64,000 bases of DNA from Fragum whitleyi (lineage: Eukaryota; Mollusca; Bivalvia; Cardiida; Cardiidae). Positions 11,707-23,011 of this stretch are shown piece by piece. Every line of letters starts with the position of its first letter. Position 1 is the first letter of the stretch. The stretch covers positions 61,337,020-61,401,019 of the forward strand of contig OX411548.1 in NCBI GenBank assembly GCA_948146395.1. Direction: 5' to 3'. Below the pieces are notes generated by a model that was not told the DNA's origin, did no database searches, and saw only the letters and a program-made list of their open reading frames with translations. The position numbers and the translations under genes were made by a program.

Positions 11707-11822
11707 GTATTGTATGAAAAAAAAAATAAACAAGGTTGGGGAAATTGATAATTGTCGAGGCTCTACCGAGACAATTTTCAATTTCCACAACCGAGTTAGA
11801 TAAATTTTTTTCATACAATAAA
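11707..11822. repeat. 112-bp foldback with long arms
   Basis: TATTGTATGAAAAAAAAAA pairs with TTTTTTTCATACAATA. Inside, GGAAATTGATAATTGTC pairs with GACAATTTTCAATTTCC around a tip GGCTCTACC. Arms are about 50 bases. Three ORFs called here on both strands are simply readings of the same palindrome. Confidence 0.75.
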
Positions 11823-12430
11823 CTAAGTTCGTGTCACATATATCTTATAATTTCGTAAGCCTTCTTTTCTTCGATGGTTCTATATCACGTTTTGCCATGT
11901 TTCATATAATAAGCGCAATATGTCATTGTTCTGCAATACCTATGAAACATCATTAAAAATCACATGGAGCGTTATCACAAGGATAGTTGTATAGTTATAA
12001 GATAAAAATGAACAGATGATTGGAAAAAAATCTTCAAAATTGAATGAATATAATTCTATGGCAAAAAATACATTCTAAAGGATTTGATCTCTAACAAATT
12101 TTCGGTAGTGTTTATCCGCTAAAACATAAGATTTAAGAATCGCCCTACATTCGCGAAAGCCTAACGTTCAGGGTGAAAACATTCTGTTTTAAACGTTTGC
12201 GAAATGTTTCTCTGTTAAAGCGGGAAACAATTTCTAACCGTTTGCATTTTTTTCATCCTAAACACATAGAATCTTCCTTTGTAGATGCCCTCTTTTCCAC
12301 AAAATTTTACGAGACGAATAGGATTTCCTTTCTGCGGTCATCGATAAATTACCAGTAAATAATTCATAACGCTCTAAAGATAAATATAATTTGATAGTTG
12401 CAAAACTGTTCTGTTGAAGAACTTCATAGA
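11823..12430. other. non-coding, nothing recognised
   Basis: AT-rich, no gene or bounded repeat. Confidence 0.4.
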
Positions 12431-12530
12431 CCCTGTCCTGCTTTCAGGATAATCCCCAGCGAAACGTTTGGCAAATTTTATCACGCTTTGCACGTGTTCT
12501 CAAACGTATTTGCATCTTGAAGACAGGACT
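12431..12530. mobile_element. family A foldback MITE, copy 2 (internally deleted)
   Basis: Outer end CCTGCTTTCAGGAT and inner GCTTTGCACGTG are the family A motifs. The facing CACGTGCAAAGC arm is missing and the right outer arm is short (CATCTTGAAGACAGG), so this copy has lost half its hairpin. Confidence 0.6.
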
Positions 12531-13107
12531 TGGCTAAAACGGAATACGAACCTATGCACGGGATTCATTTCCGTCTCTTTGCGGCAGCATGATACTCAAT
12601 ATATCCATTTCTATCGACATGTTAAGATAAACGATGGAAATGATCCATTATATAAGAAAAGTTCCTAAATGACAATGAAATTGACTATATACTTAAACTT
12701 CAATTCTTAAAAATGCAACATTCATTGAGCACTGAGCATATTATTTGTACACTGAAAGCAATGAAAAAGGAAAACTTTGAGAACATAAAAGAAATTGCTC
12801 TTGTTTCCTACAATATGTCCATGTCTTTTTTAATTCCAAAACACATTCAACTTACGGTTGAAATTCATTGAAATCGGATTCTTTTTTTTTTTTTTTTTTT
12901 TTTGAAAATTCCGTGTAAGGCAGCTGACATTACCAAGTGGCGATATTAAGACAGGTTTTGCTGGATAACAGACCAAATTTAACTTTGATTCGGAGTCGAA
13001 AACAGTATCGCATTTATCGGGTAACAGATAAGATATGAAAATAAGATACCAAAACTCCTAAGACAAAGCTCCTAATATTTGACACCCCCCCCCCCCTCCC
13101 CCCGCCA
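12531..13107. other. non-coding with T- and C-homopolymers
   Basis: A run of about 22 T lies at 12,880-12,903 and a C-rich run at 13,083-13,102. No gene. Confidence 0.5.
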
Positions 13108-13147
13108 AAAGTGACCATTCGGGTACCTTTTCACCCGACGCGTCTCA
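13108..13147. repeat. family K terminal repeat, solo right end
   Basis: GTGACCATTCGGGTACC followed by TTTTCACCCGACGCGTCTC is a diverged right terminus of family K. No left partner is evident upstream. Confidence 0.45.
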
Positions 13148-13283
13148 ATATAAAAAAATACATCACATAATCAAATGGTATTCTATTTTCCCGATATTCA
13201 AATGTGACCTTGAAATCTGACCTTTGTTTAAAAGTACAATGCCCGTAAAGCCCAGTTGCAGAGTACTTGCGTAATGCTTTGGT

Positions 13284-13440
13284 ATATGTGGCCCGTCAAG
13301 CGGATGACTATTTGGGAAGTCCAAAAAGAGTCGACCCTGGTGAGACTGTGCGATCAGCGCAGTCTGGATAGATTCGAAACTATTAACAAATAACGAACTT
13401 TCTTTATCTTGAAGGATTATTCTACCCATCTATGTTTTTT
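13284..13440. mobile_element. family K MITE, partial copy
   Basis: The left terminus GTGGCCCGTCAAGCGGATGA (13,289-13,308) is followed by the central palindrome TCGACCCTGGTGAGACTGTG and GCGCAGTCTGGATAG. The inner right segment ends at GATTATTCTACCCATC. The right terminus is missing. Confidence 0.65.
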
Positions 13441-13659
13441 TCTCTTATGACGCCTTCTTGTTTACCTTTGCTTGATCAAATACTTTTTCCAAATATCTAT
13501 TGTACGGAGATCTAAGATGAACCCATTTCGCGTGACGTTTCACATATGTCAAACACACGAAAATCTTTCCGTCTACTGAAAAGACGTTCTGAAGTATTTG
13601 TATGGTTATATCTTGAGCTTCATACCTAAAACAATTAAAGAAGGTTCCACTAGGTGCTT

Positions 13660-13900
13660 AAAAATACATGAATTCCTTTATTTCATCTATTTTCTGTTAA
13701 ACACGCAAAATTTTTCAAAGAGAGCGTCAAAACTTATCAATTCAATGTTACATATACGGCTAGACAAGTTTAATAGAAATCGTTAATGAAACCAAGTCCT
13801 GATATTTACAAGAAATGATGGACGATCTTGATAAACCGACTTTGAATAAATAGTGATAGACTTTACTGCCACTCAAATCTACCTAAATATGTAAATTCCT
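13660..13900 (+). repeat. local duplication, unit 1
   Basis: From about 13,742 to 13,898 this matches 14,279-14,440 with only scattered substitutions, for example GGCTAGACAAGTTTAATAGA and ATGATGGACGATCTTGATAA in both. The offset is about 537 bases. Weaker similarity may extend a little upstream. Confidence 0.85.
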
Positions 13901-14189
13901 CCTTCTAGACTTAGATATTTCCAATGATTTTAAAACATAGAATACGGTTATTTCATACCAAAACACATTCATTTTTATGTAAATGAAATATGGCAACGCG
14001 AATATTTTACGATTGAACCCGTTGCAGACCTAGGATACATTAATGTTATCCGAAAAAGGCATATACAACAATTATTTTAATCGAAGCGATGAATGCATGG
14101 TTCCTTTGCTTCCAGACGTGTGATACCCTTTAGAGACGTTTTTAAGCAAACCAATGAATGTTTGAATCCTTCTATACAGTCATCGAATG

Positions 14190-14223
14190 TCTTTTTTTTT
14201 CTTTTTTTTTTTTTTTTTTTTTT
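14190..14223. repeat. poly-T tract
   Basis: A T run broken by one C, directly upstream of the second unit of the local duplication. Confidence 0.9.
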
Positions 14224-14269
14224 ATCTCTTGAAATTGATTAAAGTTTGATTTCCTTCAAATTTTCAAAT

Positions 14270-14447
14270 CTTATCAATCCAATGTAGCATATATGGCTAG
14301 ACAAGTTTAATAGAAATCGTAAATGAAACCAAGTCCTGATATTTACAAGAAATGATGGACGATCTTGATAAACTGACTTTGAATATATAGTGATGGACTT
14401 TACTGCGGCTCAAATCTACCTAAATATATAAATTCATTATTTCAGAC
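14270..14447 (+). repeat. local duplication, unit 2
   Basis: Direct copy of 13,735-13,900. Shared landmarks include CCAAGTCCTGATATTTACAA and CTCAAATCTACCTAAATAT. Neither unit has coding capacity. Confidence 0.85.
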
Positions 14448-15295
14448 TTTATATATACTTTGACATATATGTTTTTGATACTTTTAACCTTTAACAAACA
14501 ATGACCGTTGAGACGAGGCCAGTCTAGATTATGACGTTTCTGAATGAAAATGACTAGAAAATATTACAAAAACAGAGTTCGAAAAAAAAACTCAAGTAGC
14601 ATTTTTTAAATATGCATTTGTTTTACATCATAAGTATTTATCTATTGAGTTATTATTTTTTCTGTCCTTTTTTATAAAACTGTTATCGCTGAAATATGTT
14701 GGGGCATGTATAATTGTCTTTTTTATTAACTCGCGAATCTGAGCATTATGTTACTTACATCAATTTTTACAGAGATTGGGTGATAGATTTATTAAATTTT
14801 CTAATTCACACCTCATTGGAAAGGTTTATTAAATTTTCAAATTCACACTTCAATGGAAACAATGACCATTTTCTTTCTAACGCACTTTTTCGCAGTATTT
14901 TTGTCATTGGAGGATATCTCTTTTTCTTGTAGAAGGCAAGGGGGCGGGGGGGGGGGGGCTATGTGAGAAAACGAATTCTTCGGCCAATTATCTTGGAAGA
15001 CACCTTTTAAAAAAGGTAAGAAAGAAAAATGAGCGCGAAAAAATACAACTCTTTGTATACCTGCGAAAAAGTTTGTTTCAAAAATTCGTCGAAAAATGTT
15101 GAATCTTAACTCCATTTCTTTATTATATCAAATCATGAGAAATGAAGACAATCTTTCTTCAGAAATAGATTCTTGTGTAATACTTAAGTATTCGAAACTT
15201 TGAGAAATGCAAGCACAAATCAGTCGAGCGTTACGAGCCTACTGAAGTACATTGTACTCTTGTTTTCTTTTACAATCCCTCACGAACATATGATT
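14448..15295. other. non-coding with G-homopolymer
   Basis: A G-rich run lies at 14,940-14,958. No gene. Two overlapping ORFs of 72-90 codons around it have low-complexity composition. Confidence 0.45.
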
Positions 15296-15364
15296 GGGTC
15301 AATGCAACACTGTTGTAAGTGCCTATATATTTATAGGCACTTACAATAGTGTTGCGCTGACCCC
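15296..15364. mobile_element. family P palindrome (AAGTGCCTATA), copy 2
   Basis: Near-perfect inverted repeat: GGGTCAATGCAACACTGTTG then TAAGTGCCTATA on the left, mirrored by TATAGGCACTTACAATAGTG and TTGCGCTGACCC on the right, with a loop of about 6 bases. Each arm is about 31 bases, so a transcript would fold as a long hairpin. Confidence 0.85.
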
Positions 15365-16334
15365 TCGATATGGTCCTTAAGTTGTGTATTGCAAAAGTAA
15401 AATAATTACAATAGTCGATCAAAAAGAGCATTAATTTTCTATTCTAGGTACAGCCACTTACTGCCTTTCAGCTCCGAGACAACAAAATTTGATCCGGATA
15501 TCTAATATCATTAATGCATTTTATAACCTAGCTTGGTCTAAATCATTCTCAAGACGTGGCTTCATTACTATTTTAAGGCTAGTAAGTAAATCAGTAATGG
15601 GACAGCTCGCCAGACGTTTTCTTTAATATTTTAAAAGTTCCGAGACCCTAAGGTATATATTCTGTCTGTAAATTGAACCTCGGGTTTCAAATAAAAATGA
15701 AGAAGTTTAAAACGTGATATAGGTTTCTGCTATAAAATTAACGTGTTTTGCCATGGGTATATTCTTATTGTTTTTTCACATCTTGTATTCTCTTGGTTTA
15801 GCTGTACCCGCCGAAAGGCAGACGAATATTGCATATGATTGTTTTCAGTCTATCCAGTCTTAAATTTCTTATGTCTTTGCGTCCATTTGTCTATCCGTCG
15901 GCTCGTTAACTTTCGCTTAAACGCATTTTAAAGACAGTTTGCACCAAAAAATACCGCAAATACTGTAAGTAGTTTCGTATGGTGAAATCATATTCTTCGC
16001 TTATCCGATTGGAATTCGAGAGCATCCAAGAATACTTAGACTTGTCATTTTTAATAATGAGTTCTTGAATGATTAAAGAAAACGAAGTCTTAAAAAAGGC
16101 GATTGACAAAAGGAGCGTGTCAGCCTCTCGTGTGTATCTTGGACCGCATCAACGATATTTAATCTTGGACCTACTAGTTGAATATTAATGACAATGACTC
16201 TAATAACTTACCTATGATGAAGTATAATTTTAACATCCCAACCTCCACTTCCATGAAGAACATTTGTGTCCTATATCGCTCACCTGGATCTCCTGGACCC
16301 CTATATGTTTCTATTTCAGCAAAGAAGATTTTCT
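15365..16334. other. non-coding, nothing recognised
   Basis: No gene or bounded repeat seen. Confidence 0.4.
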
Positions 16335-16440
16335 TATACCTCAAGATGAACACAATTAGGGATATTTATTACCTCCCTTTCATAAAATATACATTCAAGT
16401 TCTGTAACTAGCATTTTATGTCTTCACCAAACAATCAGAT
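16335..16440. repeat. family F repeat, copy 1 (half)
   Basis: ATTAGGGATATTTATTACCT followed by TACATTCAAGTTCT and CCAAACAATCAGA aligns with 28,665-28,757 in the same orientation. Only one arm of the family F hairpin is present. Confidence 0.6.
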
Positions 16441-17185
16441 TGTTAGAAAGTCAATTAAGTTAGTGAAATTATTGATTTTTTTTCTTAATTATTCTATTTG
16501 AATGAAGTTGCTGATCTAATTTTCATCTGTGGTTTTGGAGCGTTTTTAATGGATTAAGTGAGTATTTGGACTGAATGAAAGGATCGCTGAGTGGGCGAAG
16601 TGGAATGGTTTATGTCATGGCGAGTGTCAATTTTACGATGTTTCTAACTGTAAAAGACGTCACCAACAAATCGATCTGAACACCTCGCTTATGAAGTTTA
16701 AGAAAAAAGGCTTTTTTTTATTCATCCTAAGAAAAGGCTTTGTAACTTTATTGTACCTGGCTGAGCTATGAGCACGCAGAAAAAAAGACAAGTCTGCAAC
16801 GAAAGCTCTAAACTTCAGAATAATTTGCATTCATAGCACGTGCTAATGATCACTTATAATTAGTTGATGTTAAAAAACAAAAAAATAAGGGAAAAAAGGC
16901 AAATAACTAGAAAACAATAGTAAGTATTTGAGCAAAAACTGCTTTCTTATTACCGATGGTGTTTTATCTGTGAAAACAGGGAAAATGCATTTTATGCAGA
17001 ATTTTCTGACTTACGCACAAAAAATACTCTCGGAAATATACGACAAAACTGTTTTCCAGTTTTTCACATTCTGCGTTTTGGATGAGATGATGTTTTTTTA
17101 TGAAGCTGTAGGGATATAATGCATTGAGATTAAAATCATCCTATTGTGTGAGCCGGTATATGCGGATCTGTCGAAAAATTTTGCG
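16441..17185. other. non-coding, nothing recognised
   Basis: AT-rich. No gene or bounded repeat. Confidence 0.4.
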
Positions 17186-17189
17186 CAGC

Positions 17190-17410
17190 TCGACTCGTAA
17201 TCTAGTGGTTGCGGGTTCGAGCCCCACTAGAGGCGGGTAGTGCTTCACAGACAACCCAGTCCACCCAGCTGTAAAAGTGGGTAGCAGTGGTTAGAAGCCA
17301 TTGCCTCTCTCTCTCTATGTGAAGGCTAAGATCTAGAATGAGTTAGGACCACGATGGAAATAAGAGTCGTTCGACCCTTTATCGTGTTATCCTCGAGTAG
17401 AGAAAAAAAC
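17190..17410 (+). mobile_element. tRNA-derived SINE, family S2
   Basis: The head has CTCGACTCGTAATCTAGTGG and the B box GCGGGTTCGAGCCCCAC. The body includes CCACCCAGCTGTAAAAGTGG followed by GTAGCAGTGG. It differs from family S1, and both parts resemble SINE bodies widespread in bivalves. The A-box end of the head is missing. A CTCTCTCT stretch lies inside. Confidence 0.7.
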
Positions 17411-17429
17411 AATGATGGAAATTGAGTCT

Positions 17430-17665
17430 ATGCGTGGGATTTACAACAATTTCAAATAAGCACAAAGCAAAGACTCTGACCAGCCTGTGCATCCGCACAG
17501 TATGACCAGATTAATCACTATGCGCTTAAAAGAAAGAAAAGGTGTCAATTCATGTAAAAACCATCAGGTAAATTTATATTTACAGTTTGTGGCTGTCTAT
17601 GCCTCTCAATGTTTGCATCTCACTTACATTTCAAAATGTTGGAAATGTCACTCACAGACTTAATT
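17430..17665. mobile_element. family B MITE, copy 2
   Basis: Terminal inverted repeat: GCGTGGGATTTACAACAATT at the left and ATTTCAAAATGTTGGAAATG then TCACTCACAGACT at the right. The interior has the palindrome CCAGCCTGTGCATCCGCACA. It aligns along its length with 25,115-25,350. Confidence 0.8.
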
Positions 17666-17748
17666 TTCGCTTTCTGCGCATTTTTTGTACCTAGATTGGT
17701 CATTCTATATTACCGTATATTCATTTTTCTTTGCATTAAGGTCCGTTG

Positions 17749-17782
17749 GTTTTTTTTTTTTTTTTTTGGTTTTTTTTTTTTA
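17749..17782. repeat. poly-T tract
   Basis: T-rich run interrupted by GG, next to the family C element. Confidence 0.9.
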
Positions 17783-17791
17783 AAAAAAGAC

Positions 17792-18022
17792 CTGGGGCCT
17801 GTTTCACTAAACATCTTACGAGAAAAAAAATGTCGTTCGTAAAAATTTAAAATCTTTTTTTTTTCTAATATCTCATTGGGATCGTCATTGGAATCTTCAT
17901 TAAAAGACGATTCCAATGAGATCATGCATGGTATAATTCTATATTTAGTCACTGCTGTGGAATTGACTTTAATTTTTGACTTACGCAAATGATCGTTAGA
18001 TGGTAGGTAAAACAGGCCCCTG
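17792..18022. mobile_element. family C MITE, copy 1
   Basis: Ends CTGGGGCCTGTTTCACTAAA and the reverse complement around 17,999-18,022 (TAAAACAGGCCCCTGA). The centre is a hairpin with ATCTCATTGG...CCAATGAGAT arms. It aligns with the full copy at 29.7 kb. Confidence 0.85.
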
Positions 18023-19564
18023 ATCTGTTATCAAGGAAAATCTGCCTATCTAATATAATTTCGCATTCTAACACGTGAACCATATACAGAACAAATTAGT
18101 TTTGGCTATAACAAATTCAAAGAAAATTACAAAGTGCATTCAAATTGATTAAAAAAAAGACTTCAAGATACATGTATATCAGAAAAGTTTGAAACCGAAG
18201 AGAAATTATCTATTTCAAGCAATTCCTCTTTTTTTTCTCATTTTTTTTTTCCCTGTTTTTCATCCTTGTTTTTCAGTATATAAAATTTCCCGTGAAAAAG
18301 GAAATGGTGACACAAAATGATTCAAAGTGTTTCTTTTTTAGGAATGTGAAATATTGCATTTTTTAAAAACTATGATTTAAAGGCTTACGCGCGCAAATAA
18401 TTTTGTCGACAGAATTTTTTGTTATTTTGAATATTTGTTAATTAAAATAGCTTTAGCAAAAATATGCAAAAAAAATTGGGAGTCACCGTATCCGTTTTTG
18501 AGAAATTGACCCTTGAAAAAACGCAATTCTATGCAATTTTTCACTGATTTTCGAGTGATTTTGTAGATCGATGTATAGTTCGATTAATGCCCATTTTCTC
18601 TGAGATTAAATACTCTTTTGAAATAAAACTTTTTGAAACATTTAGGGATGTAATTTCAGGTTCATTTGATGTGTTTTTGTAAAATTTGCTACAATTTTCG
18701 TCCATGAGCTTGTGAGATATATCGTGGTTGGGGGTAGTAAAAAATAAGTATCTTTTCGAGAATTTCGCGTAAATTTTTGTACTTAACCTTAAAAATAATC
18801 AAAACTGCTCGACAGTTTTCTTTTAAATTTAGCGTACTTGTAGTTCATTCAAATCCAATCTAGTTCGTACCAAAAAAATAATATGTCACCGTACTTTTTT
18901 AAGAGCAATACGCTTATTTCCGAGGCAACCGTAGCGATTCTAAACATCGACGTCGGAAATCAACGTTGACGACGTCGTTTTGTGTTTATACGCCTAAAGA
19001 ACGCATCGCGCAATCTTGAACGTCGGTCGGTTTTTCGTTGCTTTATTAAAATGATTTTACAGACCTAGACAACATAATTAAGCAAAAAATGTCTACTTCT
19101 TCTTGTTTGACTCATAAAGACAGAGGCGCTTTGAACCTTAGGTAAAATGAAAAACAAAAACATAAAAAGGCAGACGAAGATATGAATTTAACAAAGCAAA
19201 ACAGGGGAAACATGGATATGTTTGTCATTGGGTGACCAAAGCATTGAAAATACAGCTTAAACATTGCTGTAGTAACGAGTTTTTGACACCTTAAGATGGT
19301 GAAACAAAATGCCTATAGTATTGCTGATATCAGTAAAACCATAAACGCACGCATTTTCGACATTACTTTCTTAATTGGTGGTTTCGAATAGTTAAAATGA
19401 TAATTTTACGAAATAATGAAATTAATAAACAAATAAAGTTTGTCCTGTCTACAGTCTTTAGAAGACATTAAAGTTGGACATGGGCCTACCATTCTATCCT
19501 AGCTAACATTTTCTTGCGGAGTCTGTACAGCGTCTGTTAACCCTAAAATCGCGTCGTCCTACGG
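18023..19564. other. non-coding, possibly one degraded element
   Basis: No gene. At about 18,381 (AAAGGCTTACGCGC) and 18,988 (TATACGCCTAAAG) there are weakly inverted ends that could bound a 600-bp element, but the match is short and I would not insist on it. Confidence 0.3.
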
Positions 19565-19690
19565 TTAAGAACATCGTGAAATGGACAAAAGGAATGATTT
19601 TACAATAAAATGAATGAGTGGAATGAGCGAGTTTTGAATGAAAAGACCTGTGCATGTCTTCACATACCAATCAGAGACTTTTAAAATTCA
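19565..19690. repeat. family F repeat, copy 2 (internal deletion)
   Basis: ATCGTGAAATGGACA, then AATGATTTTAC and TGAATGAGTGGAATGAGCGA align with 28,540-28,620. It then jumps directly to ACCAATCAGAGACT, the far end of the same family. The palindromic centre is missing. Confidence 0.55.
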
Positions 19691-19972
19691 CGCTTGTCAT
19701 TGAAATCAATGAATGATTGGAGTGCTCCTAAATTTGGAGCCACTGCGATCAATTCCAGAGAATGATAAATGGTTTGGGGCGTTTTGATGAGTCGGTTTGG
19801 ATATCCACGAATGAAGCTCTACGTTTAGTGATTCAGAATGATTGAATGGGGTCAATTTCAGATGGTCTAAATAACAGTAAGATGCGATCATCGTACGGTT
19901 TTACGAGTAGTGGAAACCTTGCGACTCGTCGAACGTAAGATTGGTTAGGCTAGCCTATAGATCCAAGTCTCA
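19691..19972. other. non-coding, nothing recognised
   Basis: Nothing recognised. Confidence 0.4.
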
Positions 19973-20015
<43 letters not shown>

Positions 20016-20070
20016 TAATAATAATAATAATAATCATAATAATAATCATAATGATAATAATAATAATATA
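19973..20070. repeat. (AAT)n microsatellite
   Basis: About 95 bases of AAT trinucleotides with a few ATC and other interruptions. Confidence 0.95.
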
Positions 20071-20638
20071 TGAATAAACATCAAACAACAAAAATAGTAC
20101 ATACATCTTCAATTATACGTGTAGGCATGAAAACTGCCTAGGCTTATGAGTGTAGGGTTTTATTTCAAATTCGATAAACATTTCTAGTATCCGCTTACTC
20201 ATTGATGAATGGATTAGATGTATATTTCAGAAAAGAATCGGCATATAGGTCTAATTTCAGCAGCATTTACCTCTAAAAGACTCTGTGACGCTATCAATGT
20301 ACGCATAAAGCTGTAACGGCGCGCCTTTTTGCCAGGCAACGTTCTGACGTCGTGTAGCAACAGTTACTATAATGATGTCAAGCTGGCGGGAAATTATCGG
20401 TTTCGTTTCACAACCATTTCCATCAATTTTAGAACAAACAGAGTTATGTCCCTTTATTTTTAAATATATCGCCGCTATGCGGTGCATCATTTACGCGCGT
20501 ATGCCTTTAATGCCAATTATCAATTTCATTGTCATTTGGACAGGTTTTACTGGATAGCAAATCACTTGATTTATAAGGATTTTGGTTGGTTTTATAACAT
20601 CCCCCCCCCCTCCGCTTACTATGTTTAGGGGCAAATAG
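20071..20638. other. non-coding with a C-run
   Basis: A C-rich run lies near 20,601. No gene or bounded repeat. Confidence 0.4.
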
Positions 20639-20905
20639 GAGTCAGCTTGTCGGTCGGGCCGTCCGTCTGTAGTTTTTCGTGCCCCCTCAATTTCTAAACA
20701 ACTAATGGGCGAATTTCATTCAAACTTTACAGATGTGATCGTTATCAAGCAAAGATGTACAAGAGATATTTTGGTTACGATGCATTCACATTTGACTGAG
20801 ATATGGTCCTTTGATCGAAAATGACTTTTCATTATTGACAAGCACTTGTTGGTGGTGGTGGGGTGGGGGTGGGGGGATTTGTCCGCTTTGCGACAGTATA
20901 GTTTC
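20639..20905. repeat. decayed end of an ACGG-type element
   Basis: It carries GGGCCGTCCGTCTGTAG followed by AATTTCATTCAAACTTTACA, a pattern seen at microsatellite-bearing ends of molluscan non-autonomous elements. A GGT/GGGGT-rich stretch follows at 20,848-20,880. Confidence 0.4.
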
Positions 20906-21356
20906 CGCTTGACGGTTCACGCGTGGGAGTTAAATGAAGGTTGTTTCCTTATTGAAAATTTAGGTATTGCCAGGCCTTTTTGTCCTATAGTTCAATTGCA
21001 GCAAATCTAGTTTATTTCCCCTTCCTTATTCTAAATTCTGCCTACGTAAACTTTGCGTAATCACTTAATTTGTTTTTCTTTATACGCAATTCATGAGATA
21101 TTTATAATTTCACAAATTCCGTAATTTGATAGGAAAAAGTGCTAAAGTAAATAACCGATTTCGTCATCACTTTTATGTATATCTATGGCAACGAAATCAC
21201 GTAAAAACATGATTAACGCTTTTAAATGCTATATGTTGCTGTTATTTAATGACATATTTGATCTTGACATTAGGTAATTGTTGTTTGTGGAATTAAAATA
21301 CAATTTATACAATCTGCGCAACATGATAATATGATATTGAAGCTTTCTCCTTTTTT
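20906..21356. other. non-coding, nothing recognised
   Basis: Nothing recognised. Confidence 0.4.
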
Positions 21357-22145
21357 TACGCCGCCGGAGGCGGACGTATATTGGCGTCATCTTCTCCGTC
21401 TGTCCGTCTGTCCATCCGTCCGTCCGTCCGTACGTCCGTCCGTCCGTATGCCTGTCCACTTTTCTTGTCAACGCAACTCCTCCTAAGTTTCTGGCTAGAT
21501 CTTCTTGAAACTTGGTCAATGTTATCACCTGAATTGGTAGATGTGCATAAAGGAAGAATTTTATGGTTCGTTGATTTTTGATTGAGTTATGCCCCTTAAA
21601 ATCTTAGTCTCTGGGGCTTATTGCCTCAGTCATGCCCCCTTAAAATTTAGTCTCTGGGGCTTATTGAAATTGCAGCCTTGTGAATGCAACTCTTCCTAAG
21701 TTTCTGGCTGGATCTAAATGAAACTTGGTGGATGTTATAACCGAAATTGGTAGATGAGCATGAATTAAGGATTTTATTGTTCATTAATTTTACCCTAAAT
21801 TATGCCCCCTTAAAACTTAGTATCTTGGGCTTATTGAAAATTGCAGCCTTTTGAACGCAACTCCTCCTTACTTTTTGTCTTTATCTAAATGAAACTTGGT
21901 CAATGTCATCACTATAATTTGTAGATGTACATGGATCAAGGATTTTATGGCTCATTTATTTCCCTGAATTATGCCCCTTAAAACTTAGTGTTTAGGGGGC
22001 TTATTGAAATTGCAGCCTTGTGAAGGCAACTCCTCCTAACTTTTTGTCTTGATTTAAATGAAACTTGGTCATTTTGAATTTGGTTCTGTCAAAATAAGGA
22101 GTGTCTACAATTATAATCGTGAAACAGCAGCAAAGTGGCGGCGTA
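21357..22145. mobile_element. tandem-core element with TCCG microsatellite
   Basis: The two ends are an exact 9-bp inverted pair: TACGCCGCC (21,357-21,365) and GGCGGCGTA (22,137-22,145). Next to the left end is a (TCCG)n-type microsatellite at about 21,395-21,460. The interior is tandem units with the landmark CAACTCCTCCTAAGTTTCTG, starting near 21,472, 21,684, 21,855 and 22,025. The last two spacings are about 170 bases. The layout matches bivalve pearl-type elements. The 99- and 66-codon ORFs here are readings of the microsatellite. Confidence 0.75.
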
Positions 22146-22299
22146 TTTTGGGACTATGGCACTCTTGTTAAGTTTATCAAGATTGAGAATTCTAATTGAA
22201 ATTCATTTCATTACCTGTTCAAAAAGAGGACTTAGACAATACGCGCTGACAGCCCTTTTTTTTTTTACTAAGTTAGCATGTGTGGTGACAATTAAAACC

Positions 22300-22390
22300 A
22301 TTTCGCATGTGCGCAAAGCAAAGTCTATGGTCAGTCTGTGCAGCCGCACAGTCTGTCCAGAGTCTTTGCTGGTCGCTCTGTAGACAGGAA
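22300..22390. repeat. family B core fragment
   Basis: GCGCAAAGCAAAGTCTATGG then the hairpin GTCTGTGCAGCCGCACAGTC matches the interior of family B. The termini are absent. Confidence 0.55.
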
Positions 22391-22759
22391 GGTCCTCAAC
22401 CTTCTTTAGGCGGACACTTAGTATTGTAATATCTTTTTGCGTTTGTCTAAGCTTCGCAGACTATTTAGATGCTGTCTCAATGTAAAACGGAATGCAGTCG
22501 TATCTAACTAAAGTATGACTCGAGATATTCAAATACTATTTATAGAGTTTCAAACACGAAACAACCCAACCAAGTTCAACAAAGATTGGCTCATAAGTTT
22601 AGAAGAGAATCTTTTTGTGGGAGGTTTTGAGGACGGGCGACTCTTGAACGACAAATAATATCAGGATAACAGAAAAGCTTTTATATTAATCTTGGTAAAT
22701 AGAAGTTTCACAAAATAGCAGCAATAATAAAAGCTTCTGCTTCTTCCAAAACCACCATT
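22391..22759. other. non-coding, nothing recognised
   Basis: Nothing recognised. Confidence 0.4.
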
Positions 22760-23011
22760 TTGTTATAGTGTCCATCTGGGTAGTAAGTCCAGTGTCGACC
22801 CTAGTCAGACTGCGCGGACTGCGCAATCTGACAAGGGTTGAAACTTTTCGAACTCGGCTTATTTTCTGAATCTAGGCTGTCATTCTACCCTTCGGTAACA
22901 GAATTTTTAGAAACGCGACCCTTGGTTTAACGATGCCGACCCCAATCTCTTTTCCATTTTTTGTTTTTAAGAGTTCCAAGATGGTCCCTGTTTGCGTGAC
23001 GAGTCACAATT
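22760..23011. mobile_element. family K MITE, copy with right end intact
   Basis: The central palindrome is CGACCCTAGTCAGACTGCGC facing GCGCAATCTGACAAGGGTTG. The inner segment TATTTTCTGAATCTAG follows, and the right terminus is CAAGATGGTCCC with GTGACGAGTCACA. The left terminus is reduced to TGTCCATCTGGG. Confidence 0.75.

Noticed and set aside
17190..17260. Possible functional tRNA gene
   Set aside because: Only the B-box half is tRNA-like. It lacks a complete A box and acceptor stem and runs into a SINE body.
18378..19000. 600-bp element with AAAGGCTTACGC ends
   Set aside because: The inverted match is about nine bases with mismatches and I found no second copy or target duplication.
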